Source: Laetiporus sulphureus 93-53 (taxonomy: Eukaryota > Basidiomycota > Agaricomycetes > Polyporales > Laetiporaceae). Taken from it: 64,000 nucleotides of DNA. A program made the translations under genes and the position numbers. The stretch lies in the NCBI RefSeq assembly GCF_001632365.1, contig NW_024468510.1, positions 2,048,014-2,112,013 of the forward strand, written 5' to 3'. Shown piece by piece: positions 25,204 to 36,126 of this stretch (positions within the stretch are counted from its first letter, which is position 1; each line of letters opens with the position of its first letter). The notes beneath the pieces were generated by a model. The model saw only the letters and a list, made by a program, of their open reading frames with translations, was not told the DNA's origin and did no database searches.

Positions 25204-26227
25204 TGCGTTGGAAACAGCAGATTCAGCTGCTAATCGAAGATGCAGGGTCGAGGAACGAAATCATGTTGTGACGGTGAAGATACAGGGGGGCCGACGTGTA
25301 TGCGCGGTTATCTAATCGGCACTCATTGGTCACTAGAGATACCTTATTTGAGACGAGTCATAAACGCAATTCAGTCTAGTGCGCAAGGGAGAAGAAATGC
25401 GGAAACAAAGCGACCTGCGAGGGTTCCATGTTAACGGTCAGGAGATATGCGAGCATTCCAAGTGCGACCAAAGGAGGGCGTGGACTGCGGTCTGCTTATG
25501 TAAGCATCTGGCGGCGTGGCAGCATATGGTGAGTCGCCCCGCTTGTGAAGTTGAACTGGAACATGCAGAGCTTTTCGTATCTGCATAAGTAACGCATATA
25601 ATACTGCAGGATGTGAGGAGCTTAGGATTAGCCCCCATTGCTGCAACGGGTACAGCACGCTAGGACGGGCGGCTATGCGTAAACGCCACTCGGTTCGTTT
25701 GCAAAGTGGAAGATGTGAGTGGCACTAGTACTCTCGAAGCTATAAAACATGATAGCGAGTGGCTTGCATCTACACTTCCCCTCCCGCTTAAGGGCGCTCA
25801 CCCATGTCTGAACGCGTCGCGCGTCGCGAGGCGCCACACGGTATACGCGGTCCCGTGACTCGGGTTCCCGTGTTGGCAGCTTTCGACTGTCTCTCGTCGA
25901 GTCTTCCGTCGTAAAGTCATGTCGTGTACTTACATCGTCGCAGAACTACTAGCCATGTACAATCGCAGGGAGGACGCGAGAGGCTGTCCGCTGTGCCCGG
26001 CAACGGCCCCAACACGTGTATTGTCGGCCTCACGTGCACCGTGAAGAGAGGTGCTTGGACATCGGATTGAGTCTCCCACGAATTGAGGGCTTGGACCGGG
26101 CTTTGACCTTCCACTTTCTGCTGCTGCACTGCGTCTCCCCTCGGTGTATAAAAGGCTCCTCGTTTCCCGCCATGATCCCCGTCCTACAGCGCAACTTTCC
26201 TCGGCACATTCAGCCACACCATCCGCC
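25204..26227. promoter_or_regulatory. Divergent intergenic region between MFS and zinc-finger genes
   Basis: About 1 kb between divergent starts. A GC-rich stretch with repeated CGCG words lies at about 25815-25850, and the TATA box of the zinc-finger gene is at 26147. No additional gene was supported. Confidence 0.4.
26147..26154 (+). promoter_or_regulatory. TATA box of the zinc-finger gene
   Basis: TATAAAAG lies 81 bp upstream of the ATG at 26228. It decides against an upstream GTG-initiated reading frame that would begin at the TATA box itself. Confidence 0.7.
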
Positions 26228-27484
26228 ATGAACTCCTCCCCGCTCTGCGCCGAACCCAGTGTGGCAGCTGCTGCCCTTGTCGCTTGTGATGATATGAGCT
26301 CGTTCTTCGCCGCGTGCGACGAGTTCTATCCGACCTTCCTTGATTCCTGGATCCCCAATGACGGACTCGCCGACTGTTTCCCTCTTGCCGAAGGTTCACC
26401 GACTCAGGAAAGTGGTACATATGCCCAAGCAACATACATGCAGGCCACCTCTTCCTCGGATCACTTCAACCCTCCTTCAAGTATCGACTCGGACTTCAAC
26501 TGGGATCTCCTTTGGCAGCCATGCCCAAGCGCTCCGTATGTCTGTTCTTCAGACTCAGGGTGGCTCGTCCAATTTAACATTTTACCTTTTACTAGCTCGC
26601 CATTCGATATGTTATACGCGCCTTCGCCGTTGGTGACAGACTCTCCTCTCTCCTTAGCCTCTCCCATGTCGATGTCATTCCCAGCCCAAGGTACTCCAAC
26701 GATCTCCCCCGCTGCGCTATCACTCTCCCCGGTGGTCCCCTACAATCCTTCGTGGCAGGCACCCACACCTGCGGCTTCTCCTGTTGCAAGCTCACCTGGT
26801 GGATCAGAAGGCCCCGCAGATACGGTTGAAGAACTATCCTCCACGCTTATCCAAATCAAACTGGCCGGATCTCCTGTGACTGACCACAACATCGCGTCTC
26901 ATTTCCATGGAGATCAAAATGATAGTTCCAGAGGCGATAACGAGGACATCCCAACATCTAGCCGCTCCAAAAATCGGCGCTATTCCCCCTACTCCCGGCC
27001 CCGTCGTTCCAAGTCACCTAAAGGCCACCTGGGTTCTGCAGGGCCCTCATTAGCCCCGGCCGCCCACACGCGCCCAGCCATCCCCGAGTCCAATCCGCGG
27101 AACTCCCAAGTCGACATCCCCGAAGAAGCGTTCTACTTTGCACTGCGCAAGCCTTCGCGCGGCTGCCCCGCCCATGGCTGCGGTTACGTCCCCGCGAGCG
27201 GACGCGCGCCGGACCTGAAACGCCACATGCAGACGCACGATGCGCGCTGGGGCAAGAAGACCTGGGTGTGCTGCGGGCTGCCCATCGCGGTCGCGCGGGA
27301 CCGTCACGGTTGGAAGGAGGGCGGCTTGAAGGCGTATGAGTATCGCGGTCGCGAGATGGTTGGAGGGTGCATGCGCACGTTTAGTCGTCGGGATGCGCTT
27401 GTGCGTCATTTGAATAACCATGAGTGCTGGGGCGACGTTGAGCTGACGAAGATGCTCAGCCGGTGGCAAGGGTATCTGCTGTGA
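26228..27484 (+). CDS. C2H2-type zinc-finger protein, putative transcription factor
   Basis: Intronless gene for 418 aa. The first ~300 residues are Ser/Pro/Thr-rich with acidic stretches, resembling an activation region. A basic patch (SKNRRYSPYSRPRRSKSPKG, about residues 255-275) could be a nuclear localisation signal. The C-terminal ~110 residues hold a finger with C-x4-C and H-x3-H (GCPAHGCGYVPASG...LKRHMQTH), then an inserted segment containing VCCGLPIAVARDR and a Trp/Lys/Gly-rich loop, then a second finger ending CMRTFSRRDALVRHLNNHEC. This split finger pair resembles a group of basidiomycete C2H2 proteins of unknown target. Start chosen at 26228 because of the TATA box at 26147. Targets cannot be inferred; the divergent MFS gene is the nearest candidate by position only. 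Confidence 0.82.
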   Translation: MNSSPLCAEPSVAAAALVACDDMSSFFAACDEFYPTFLDSWIPNDGLADCFPLAEGSPTQESGTYAQATYMQATSSSDHFNPPSSIDSDFNWDLLWQPCPSAPYVCSSDSGWLVQFNILPFTSSPFDMLYAPSPLVTDSPLSLASPMSMSFPAQGTPTISPAALSLSPVVPYNPSWQAPTPAASPVASSPGGSEGPADTVEELSSTLIQIKLAGSPVTDHNIASHFHGDQNDSSRGDNEDIPTSSRSKNRRYSPYSRPRRSKSPKGHLGSAGPSLAPAAHTRPAIPESNPRNSQVDIPEEAFYFALRKPSRGCPAHGCGYVPASGRAPDLKRHMQTHDARWGKKTWVCCGLPIAVARDRHGWKEGGLKAYEYRGREMVGGCMRTFSRRDALVRHLNNHECWGDVELTKMLSRWQGYLL

Positions 27485-29110
27485 TGCGATGGTGAGTAAT
27501 ATATGCATAGCCTATAAGACGTGGAGCTAATAGGTTATTAGCAGCTCTGCTCATGCTGGTCCTTCCGATTGATACCGTTGTACCGGCGCACCTCTCAGTA
27601 CACCATGAAACTCTCTATTTGACAACTTCATTGTTTCCCTGACATTCTTCCACACTCATTAGACTTATTTGCTTACCATTCTCATGTATACCCCCTTCCA
27701 GACACTCCAGTATCATTTTGTACATGCTGTATCAATACTTTCTGTGACATACACACTCTTCGTTCGGAATGGAATGCATCTTTCTTGCTTAGACTTAACC
27801 CTAGGACAGAAGTCTAGCTTGTGCGTGATGGTGAGAGCAGCCTACCTTTTCAGGCATCGTTGAGATGAACGCCCTTAACAGGTCGTGTTCGTCTATCCTG
27901 TCGAGTGCATCGCTTCCATTCGGCACGAATAGCTCTGCGCACGAATCTCCTGCTTCAAGCTCTGAACAATTTACGGTATACTGGAGGTCGTGCATACTCA
28001 CATCCCTCATTGTGGAAATGGCGGCTCGTCACCGAACGTGAACAGCTCAACATTGTTCTCTAAAAAGGCAACATGGCAACTGAGTCGCAGGCGACGTCAA
28101 CTCCAATCGTAAAACACATTACCCAAAATAGAGAAAATACAAAGGTCAGCATGCGCAACGAGCTAGGAATATCATTCGCCAGCAACCAGTCCGATCTTCC
28201 TGGGCGCGCTACACTCGTAGAAGCAATGACTTTGCAGCTCGGCATCCGACACACGCTGGCAGAACTTATTGGTCTCGCGTACACGCTGCCCGGCGCACAA
28301 TATATTTCAGTACAAGGCTACTTCTTCCTCCGTTTGTCCTCGTACTGCGTTTGGCACTACCACTATAAGTATGGCATGCTGCGCTCTCTCTCGTTGCGCT
28401 GCCGTATGTGTGCTTCGCAGCATCGCATTACCGCGCGCTCGTCTCCAGGCCGTACTCGCTGAAGGACATATATCGTACCCTTGTCGTCCTTCGCGCCCGC
28501 TCTTCGTTCAAGTCCACGCCTCCTTTCCTTTCCTTGCTCAAGGTCTTCAGTACATTTTGCGTGATGTTCTTCCTGTTATACCGCGCTTCTGTGATCTCCG
28601 CGCTCGGGGTGGCCACTCTTTTGATAAGCATGTCTTCTCACGGTGCGTCTTCTTCATGTTCTCTTGTCGATCATGGAATTGACGAAGCTGCTGGTAGTTC
28701 ATGCTGCACCCGACTTCCGTCCGATGCACTTCGTCCTGGACGAGGTATCCTCGTCCGCGTCGGTACCATCTACGCAACTTGCCGCGACGTACACTGTTCC
28801 CTCCTTCATTCCTGACGTATCAGGTACAATTGTACTCGATCAGGTGTCCGCAACCACGTCTGTCACGGCGGCATCTGATGATGCTGTCACCGGCGTGGCA
28901 GACACCACAGCGTCAATCAGCACCGTAGGTGGCACACCAAACTATATGCGATCATCCTTGCTGACAGTGCCAAATGCGGATCCAGAGTCATACTCGTCAG
29001 AACGTCTCGGTGCAAAAGAGCAGCGGGGCGATCCGAGACCTCGGCGGGACGGGTATCTGGCTCGCATGTTCCCTTGGGATCCTGTACAACGTTCTCTGAG
29101 TATCACTCAC
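27485..29110. other. Interval with no confident gene
   Basis: About 1.6 kb after the zinc-finger gene. It contains a possible hydrophobic reading frame (listed separately at 28408-28815) and otherwise broken frames. No family motif was recognised. Confidence 0.35.
28408..28815 (+). CDS. Possible small membrane-protein reading frame, unrecognised
   Basis: An open frame of 135 codons whose first 75 residues read like a real exon: SHYRALVSRPYSLKDIYRTL, a basic Ser/Arg stretch, then a hydrophobic helix FCVMFFLLYRASVISALGVA. The rest is not protein-like, and a GT donor-like site (acggtgcg, near 28640) follows the helix. It could be one exon of an unrecognised membrane protein, a decaying gene or chance. 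No upstream start exon or downstream partner could be built with confidence. Confidence 0.2.
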   Translation: MCFAASHYRALVSRPYSLKDIYRTLVVLRARSSFKSTPPFLSLLKVFSTFCVMFFLLYRASVISALGVATLLISMSSHGASSSCSLVDHGIDEAAGSSCCTRLPSDALRPGRGILVRVGTIYATCRDVHCSLLHS

Positions 29111-29603
29111 CCGTGATGATTAGTCAATCTGATCTCCGCCCGCTCTCACCCCTCCCCTCGCCGAAGACCTGGTGTCAACGGCCGCTGCCACCTTCTTTAC
29201 ACACAAAATAGAATGTAATCATATTCCGTCGCTGTATCAACCACCCTTGCAATCCCTGTATCCGTAGCTGAGGTTATTCCGCATCCTGTAGATGTCGCTC
29301 TTTTGTACCGGCAGCGCTGGATGCACTGCGGCCCAATACATTTGTCAGACAGATCTTCTGGACGTGGGATGAATATTAGTTGCGGTCTACCACAGGTACC
29401 ACGCGCATGCGCGAAGAACAAGTACGTGGGCCAATTGCTTACAGCCACACTTGTTCTACAGCCACACTTATTTGATGGCATGACGGCGAGAAGTGGATGC
29501 CGAGGGAAGCCGGTTCGGGATCGCGACTGAGCGGCCCAATTTGCGTCACCAAAGATGACGTGCCGCTCGGCATCGTGGTCGTGCGTGGACCCCTCTGTGT
29601 TTC

Positions 29604-29610
29604 TATATAA
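29604..29610 (+). promoter_or_regulatory. TATA box of methyltransferase copy A
   Basis: TATATAA lies about 25 bp before the first in-frame ATG (29635) and about 76 bp before the second (29686). Conserved in copy B. Confidence 0.65.
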
Positions 29611-29634
29611 CGGCCAGGAGAGAGACGAGTTGGA

Positions 29635-30844
29635 ATGCAGACTACTACAAGCGACGCCGCAGCTGCAGCAATAGTAAGTTCGGGCATGGCAAACATAACT
29701 CCCGAGGACCTGGATTTTTTCCGCAAGCAGTCTCTCGATGAGCGTTATTATGATCTGGAGGCGGACGAGCTTGCGTTCTTCAAGAGTCAGACGGGTATAC
29801 AGGACGAGGAAGAACTCAAACAACACATCATGAAGGTACAAGAGGATGCGTTCGAGGTATGTACAAACATTGTGCGAAACGTTGATCACCTTTGCTGATA
29901 TTGCTCCTGTGTGCCGCAGATTTATCCGTATCCGTGCATTCGACGTTTCGCTTTCACAAAGTACGCTTTGTTGATGTACCTGTCATGAGGGATGCGGCCT
30001 GACCGTATGGGATGATAATAAGGCTCAAGATCTCCCGATTGCCCGCCTATGATCAGCTCCTGAAGCTGGGAAAGGAGAGGAAAGGAGCCATCTTCCTTGA
30101 TATCGGTTGCTGCTGTGAGTGGTCCTTCTGCACTTTATAGATGAGCTCTCACCGTGGAGACAGTCGGGAACGATGTAAGGAAAGCGGTCGCGGATGGCTA
30201 TCCCGCCCAGAATGCCATAGCCTCTGATTTGCAACCCGGTACATTTACCATTCTCGCGTACTGGCTAGAATGCGCTGCTCACACAACGCCTGCCCACAAC
30301 GTCAGAATTTTGGGAGTTGGGTCGCCGTCTCTTCAGGGACACCCCCGAAGCCTTCCCCGTGCCTTTCGTTCCAGGCGACGCATTCAACACCTCCTTCCTC
30401 AAACCAGTGCCGCCCTTCTGCTCCCCTCCGGAGACGCCAGTCCCGCCGCTCTCCTCTCTGACCACACTTACGCCCCTCCTCGGCCACGTCTCCGCCATAC
30501 ACGCATCTTCATTCTTCCACCTCTTCGATGAGGCGCAACAGCTCCAGCTCGCACGATCCGTCGCGGGGCTCCTTTCCCCTGCTCCCGGGTCCATGATCTT
30601 TGGCGAGCACGTTTCTCGCCCGGAGAAAGGATACAGAACGGAGCAGCTCCGCCCGAATGCCCAGGGCCCCTATATGTTCTGCCACTCGCCCGACAGCTGG
30701 AAGGAGATATGGGATGGCCAGGTGTTCGAAAAGGGGACTGTGGAAGTCAAGGCGGTCTTGAAGGAAAGGAACAGGTATAATGATTTGAACAATGAGCCTG
30801 GAGAGAAGTCCTGGAAGATGGCGTGGTCGGTGACGAGGCTGTAG
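29635..30844 (+). CDS. SAM-dependent methyltransferase, tandem copy A
   Basis: Five exons (29635-29856, 29920-29960, 30023-30114, 30164-30238, 30306-30844) join in frame to 322 aa. The SAM-binding motif I is FLDIGCCFGNDVRKA, followed by AIASDLQPEFWELGRRLF, VPGDAFNTSFL, HVSAIHASSFFHLFDEAQQL and the conserved end SPDSWKEIWDGQVFEKGTVE ... WSVTRL. This is the fungal family often annotated as AusD-like (terpenoid O-methyltransferases); the substrate here is unknown, and no other biosynthetic core enzyme adjoins it. No signal peptide. The ATG at 29635 is chosen because in-frame size differences with copy B before the second ATG (29686) suggest translated sequence, but the TATA box is very close, so 29686 is a real alternative. 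Tandem with copy B; a relic lies at 17925-18960. Confidence 0.85.
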
Positions 30845-32239
30845 TGCCGTTGTGATGACCGGAGGAGATTGGATAGTAACGATGAGGATGCTTGTCCTCT
30901 GTCGATAGAATGTCTCCAATTGATACATCGTACAACTTTTTGGTCCATAAGATTAGCATACGTAGCTCGACCAGGAATCCTTCCATATGGTCTCGCTAGG
31001 CTTCTTGCGTAAAGGTGAGGCGAATTGAGAAGAAAGGGGAAAAACTCACAAGTAGCCGCGGTGATCGACTGAATAGAAAGCATGAGCTGCTGCGGACATT
31101 GATGATGCATTTTTTGGCACCTTGCACTATGACGGAAGTGTCGAGTGCACGGTGATATAAATAGAGGCTGGAGGACGTAGACGAAACGTTCTCGGATGCA
31201 AAAGAAGCATGGAATGTAGGCCAGAAATATCTGTGGTGCTCGTCTTGTCGGCTGCAGTATACCTTAAAAGTCGAAATTGAAAGCCGAGATTTATACGCCG
31301 CGGGATGCATGCCATCTTCACTTGTCCGCACATTCTATAGATCCAGGCCCCGACTGCAGGTCGTGATGCGAAAGAACGTTAGCAGAGCTCGCTCCACTGC
31401 GGAATTGCTTCCACACTAAACGAAGTTGGGGGTCTCGCGTGTCTTGAGGAGTTTTCAGAGAGCGAATTCATACATCCCGTATGCGAGCCGTCGCGTACCG
31501 TTAATATTTGGTAATTTTTAAATCAATCGCTAAGTCTCACAGGTGGAGCCTACAGAGTCGTACTGAGAGAATAGCGATATAAAAAGACAACGGAAACTCG
31601 GATAGGTCCCCATTGTGAGAGCTGCGGCTGAACTTCAGAAGCCTGCAATTGATGAAATGGAAGCCTGAACTATATCTTCGGAGATGCTACATAGGTAAAT
31701 ATAAATAGCACGGTAGCCTGTGACCTGCTGGCACTCACCACGATCAGTCAGTCTGACCTCCGTCCGCTCTCACCCCTCCCCTCGCCATAGACCTTGTGTC
31801 AACGGCCGCTGTCGCTCTCTTCACACACACAATAGATCACATAAAAGTACCCCATCGCTGTACTATCCACCACTCCTTGCAATCCCGGTATCCGTAGCTG
31901 AGGCTATTGCACGTCCCATAGCTGTCGCTCTTTTATACCGGCTGTGCTGGATGCACTGCGGTCTAATGCATCTGTTGGACAAATCTTCCGAAAGAACGCA
32001 GCTGCGGTCTACCGCGGTCTATGGCAGGGGTACCATACGCATGTACGTGTGCCAATTGCTTGCAACCACACTTGTTCTACAGCCACACTTATTTGATGCA
32101 TGATGCATGACGGCGAAAAGTGGATGCCGAGGGAAGCCGGTTCGGGATTGTGACTCTTCGGCGGGAGCGGTCTAATTTGCGTCACCAAAGATGACGTGCC
32201 GCTCGGCATTGTGGACGCGTACGGACCGTTCTCTGATTC
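30845..32239. other. Spacer between methyltransferase copies
   Basis: Made of the 3' flank of copy A and the duplicated 5' flank of copy B, with the unit junction near 31715-31735. No separate gene is supported. Confidence 0.45.
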
Positions 32240-32246
32240 TATATAA
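32240..32246 (+). promoter_or_regulatory. TATA box of methyltransferase copy B
   Basis: TATATAA, 23 bp before the first in-frame ATG at 32269, at the same place as in copy A. Confidence 0.65.
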
Positions 32247-32268
32247 CGGCAAAGAGAGACCAGTTGGA

Positions 32269-33469
32269 ATGCAGACTACAAGCGACGGCACAGCTGCAAC
32301 AACAGTTTCGGGCATGGCAAACATAACTCCCGAAGACTTGGATTTCTTCCGCAAGCAGTCTCTCGATGAGCGTTATTACGATCTAGAGGAGGACGAGCTT
32401 GCGTTCTTCAAGAGTCAGACCGGCATACAGGATGAGGAAGAACTCAAACAACACATAATGAAGGTACAGGAGGATGCGTTCGAGGTATGTACAAACGTTG
32501 TGCGAAATGTTGATCACCTTTGCTAATATTGCTCCTGTGTGCCGCAGATTCATCCGTATCCGTGCATTCGACGTTTCGCTTTCACAAAGTACGCTTTGTT
32601 GATGTACCTGTCATGAGGGATGCGGCCTGACCATATGGGATGATAATAAGGCTCAAGATCTCCCGATTGCCCGCCTATGATCAGCTCCTGAAGCTGGGAA
32701 AGGAGAGGAAAGGAGCCATTTTTCTCGATATCGGTTGCTGCTGTGAGCGACCTCTCCGCATTTGATAGATGAGCTCTCATCGTGGACGTAGTTGGGAACG
32801 ACGTAAGGAAAGCCGCCGCAGATGGTTATCCCGTCCAGAATGCCATAGCCTCTGATTTACAACCCGGTACGCTTACCATTCTCCACTCCTGGCTAGAACA
32901 CGCTGCTCACATAACACCTACGCACAACGACAGAGTTCTGGGAGTTGGGTCACCGTCTCTTCAGAGACACCCCCGAAACGTTCCCGGTGCCTTTCATTCC
33001 AGGCGACGCATTCAACACCTCCTTCCTCAAACCGGTGCCGCCTCTCTACTCACCTCCGGAGACGCCAGTGCCTGCGCTCTCCTCTCTGACCACACTTACT
33101 CCTCTCCTCGGTCACGTCTCCGCCATACACGCATCTTCATTCTTTCACCTCTTCGACGAGGCGCAGCAGCTCCAGCTCGCACGATCCGTCGCAGGTCTCC
33201 TTTCCCCCGCTCCCGGATCCATGATATTTGGCGAGCACGGTTCTCTCCCGGAGAAAGGGTACAGAACGGAGCAGCTTAGGCCGAACGCGATGCGCGCCTC
33301 TATGTTCTGCCACTCACCCGACAGCTGGAAGGAGATATGGGACGGCCAGGTGTTCGAGAAGGGAACTGTGGAAGTCAAGGCGGTCTTGAAGGAGTGGGAC
33401 AGGGGCAATCTAAACATCACACCTGGAGCGAAGGCTTGGAAGATGGCGTGGTCGGTGACGAGGCTGTAG
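32269..33469 (+). CDS. SAM-dependent methyltransferase, tandem copy B
   Basis: Five exons (32269-32484, 32548-32588, 32651-32742, 32792-32866, 32934-33469) join in frame to 319 aa. Intron positions match copy A exactly, and exons 2-4 are identical in length. Motif I reads FLDIGCCFGNDVRKAAADGY, then AIASDLQPEFWELGHRLF, IPGDAFNTSFLKPVPPL, HVSAIHASSFFHLFDEAQQL and SPDSWKEIWDGQVFEKGTVE, ending WSVTRL. Most substitutions fall in the Pro-rich linker and the C-terminal 40 residues (WDRGNLNITPGAKAW against RNRYNDLNNEPGEKSW in copy A). No break was found, so both tandem copies appear functional. Reaction class is inferred from the SAM motif; substrate unknown. The first ATG is used for the same reason as in copy A; the second is at 32314. 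Confidence 0.85.
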
Positions 33470-36126
33470 TGCCGTTGCGATGACTGGAGGAGATTGGATA
33501 CTGCCGATGAGGATGCTTGTCCTCTAACGATAGAATGCCTGTGTTCATTCAGATGGATGCTTCGTAATTAGCATGTGTAACTCGACTGGGAATCCTTCCA
33601 TTTTCACCTGCAAGCTCCTTGCCAAAAGATGTGGTGAGTCAAGAAGAGAATGGATGGCTTCGCAAATAGCCTCGGGGAAACGATTGGATGAATAGCATGA
33701 GCTACTGCGGACATTCGACATGAATAGCTGGAGGAGGTGGATGAAACACTCTCGGATGTACTATAAGAGGTATGGAATGTAGGCCAGAAATATCCCTAGT
33801 GCTCGCCTTGTCGGCTGCAGTATACCTAAAATGACGAAATTGAAAGTGGAGAAAGTTTATTGGCTACGAGACACGGATGCCGTATTCACTTGTCCGCAGG
33901 CCCTATAGACCCGACTGCAGGTCATGATGCGAAGGGACATTAGTAGACCTTGTCCCCCCTGCAAAGTTACTTCCACACCCCATCGCGTACCGTACAGGAC
34001 ACCTTTAAATGCATCGGTAGGTCCATAGGTAGAGACAGCGTCGTACTGAAAGAATAGCGATACGAAAAGGTGACGGAAATCGGATAGGTCCGCATTGTGA
34101 GGGCTGCCGCAGAACTTCAGAATTCAGAAGCCTGCAGTTGATGAAATGGAAGCCCGAACTATATCTTCGGAAACGATACATAGGAGCAACTATAAATAGC
34201 GTAGCTTACCTGTTTTTGTCCATATTGCAGGCAGCTCCGGAACGTATAATGGTTGGCAAAGGGCACGGTAAAGCTAAGGACGCGGGACATGGACGCGATG
34301 CGGTCGCGTCGACACGCGTTGCGCAACTTGTCACGTGCACGGAAAATGCAGGCTTAGGGCAGGGCGTCTCGCGTCGACGTATATTGTCGCGTTTCCTTTT
34401 TCTTCCGTCTCACGTAGATCTGTTTCTTCATCATTAGCAAGGATAATGCTCTAGTCCATCAATCATTGTAAAGTGAGCGGTGGCCTGCGGTGGCGCTGTA
34501 AACCGTCCGCGGCCATTTGTGCGACCCCCACCACACCCAACCACTTCTTCTTTCCCTGCAACCTGCTCGTTGTTCTACACCTCGTAGAGGGACTGTTGAA
34601 GAAATATTGGGCTTGCGTCGGATTTTCCCTCCATCCCTGTCTTTATCGAACTCGTCAATTTCTCTCAACGAACATAGCGGTTGAAATGCGCTCTAAGCCT
34701 GCTCAAGGTCTTCTAGGTCTCTTATCGATATTTCTGAGGACGGCGACGACGGATACCGGTCCCCTGTTTCATGCATTTCCTCTGGAGCTCTTGTCTTGCG
34801 CACGAGAAGAGCGGTCCTGCACGGTCCACGACCTACGGACTCGTCCTGCACTCTTTCTACACTACTTGAAAGATACAAGACGAGTGTCCTGCGTCACCGA
34901 TCGCGGAACTGATACACAGCTGCGGTAGCCACATCATCTTGCACGATCAACGCTAGTAAACGTCGGTTCATCGGCGTGCAGCAGCGTGGAAACGAGTCGG
35001 GAATTTTCTGCAGACAACCGAAGACTAGATTCCACCGCATTGTACTCGGTGCGTCTCGATTCGAGCTGTTATTACCAGGTGCTGTGAGGGGCGGTGCTTG
35101 CGCCTCTGCATCAGTGATTGCGTTTGATACTCTATGTGAGCATCAAAGTGGGCGGCGCCTCCCTCGTCTTTTGCCTGCGCCACTACATGCGGCTCAGATA
35201 GGCTCTCATTCTTGACCTGGTACCAACAATGCTACGTCAGACTCTGATGATCCTGTGGATATACAATGGCTGTTGGGCGTGTCACGGCCTCGAGGCAGTG
35301 CTTGATCGGCGTCATAGCTGCAGGGATCAATTGCACCGTAACTAAGTGCTGTTGGGAGACTCGAGACAACGTAAGATGAGAAGTCAGGCTGAGCAGCATG
35401 GCTGTTCGAGATAGCTGTACATGTGTGCTGAAAGCTCCGTGTTCACGAACAGGTGATGCTGTGCGCAGTGCCTGCGACGGCTACTGCCGATTTCAACACG
35501 ACAACTCTCCATTCACTGGAAGGATAGCCTGGACGCGCTACTCGTACCATTGCACCCTGCAAATGCATGTCGCGAATACTATGGATATTGCGCGCCAGAA
35601 CGTAGCTGAGAAGGCGAAGGGCAGTGACTCCAGAGGAGGCGACCCACATGCGATGATTCAAAATCAGTAGCACAAAAGAAACACATTCGTCACGGTCAGC
35701 GCATGCGCAGAGCAACATTGACAAGCGGCATTCGAGAAGAGTGAATGCAGTCACATCGGTGTGCTGTGTTGTACGTCCCAGGTGACAAATAGAATATAGG
35801 AGCTCAAATATGTCTAATGCGGCTAGGACAGCGCCATAGCCTCTATCGTTGCACCATGGAGATATGCGACGATGTAAGCGCCGCAAGCAGAGGCTGTGTG
35901 AGCGTCTTAGCAGACCGTGTCGGACTAAGATGAATGTTATGGTTCTTATATGAAACGTTCCACATCACTGCAGGGCCGTCCACCCCACTCTTATCTCATC
36001 GGCATTGTCTGCATCGTTGTCATCCTCCATTACGACAGGCCGCATCTCGTGCGCATTGGAATCACTTGTGAGCAGCTACGTAACAATGTTCTTGGACACT
36101 TGCTCATACAACAACACAAGCCGTCC
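33470..36126. other. Interval between methyltransferase B and the F-box gene
   Basis: The first ~730 bp is the duplicated 3' flank of copy B. A conserved promoter-like module lies at 34304-34400 (listed separately). From 34450 to 36100 there are several open frames of 60-150 codons, but none shows a recognisable domain or convincing splice partners. A decayed gene behind the 34.3-kb module is possible. Confidence 0.35.
34304..34400 (+). promoter_or_regulatory. Conserved promoter module, copy 1 (MCB plus E-box)
   Basis: About 80-100 bp that match, in inverted orientation, the region 40571-40673. It contains GCGTCGACACGCGT with an MCB hexamer ACGCGT at 34314-34319, an E-box CACGTG at 34332-34337, and GGCTTAGGGCAGGGCGTCTC, which is identical in both copies. 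A TATA-like tatatt follows at about 34380. The gene it would drive is not recognised. Confidence 0.6.

Larger units (their letters stand above)
29110..31715 (+). repeat. Tandem duplication unit, copy A
   Basis: This segment and 31735-34200 are diverged direct copies. Similarity starts in the upstream region (both contain CCGCTCTCACCCCTCCCCTC-like sequence shortly after the left edge and a shared TGTCAACGGCCGCTG), runs through the TATA box and whole methyltransferase gene, and continues into the 3' flank (for example TGGAATGTAGGCCAGAAATA in both) to a shared ACTATATCTTCGGA near the end. Edges are approximate to about 20-30 bp. Confidence 0.8.
31735..34200 (+). repeat. Tandem duplication unit, copy B
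   Basis: Direct diverged copy of 29110-31715, including promoter, gene and 3' flank. Small insertions and deletions outside exons distinguish the copies, for example GATGCATGATGCATGA near 32094, which is expanded here relative to copy A. Confidence 0.8.

Noticed and set aside
26144..26227. Longer start for the zinc-finger protein
   Set aside because: It would begin with GTG inside the TATA box; the ATG at 26228 is correctly placed.
28643..29116. 157-codon Thr/Val/Ser-rich plus-strand frame
   Set aside because: Low-complexity translation, no signal peptide, ends at the edge of the duplicated unit; judged a chance frame.
34473..34928. 151-codon plus-strand frame after promoter module copy 1
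   Set aside because: A FHAFPLELL stretch hints at an F-box start, but the rest is not protein-like and there is no second exon.
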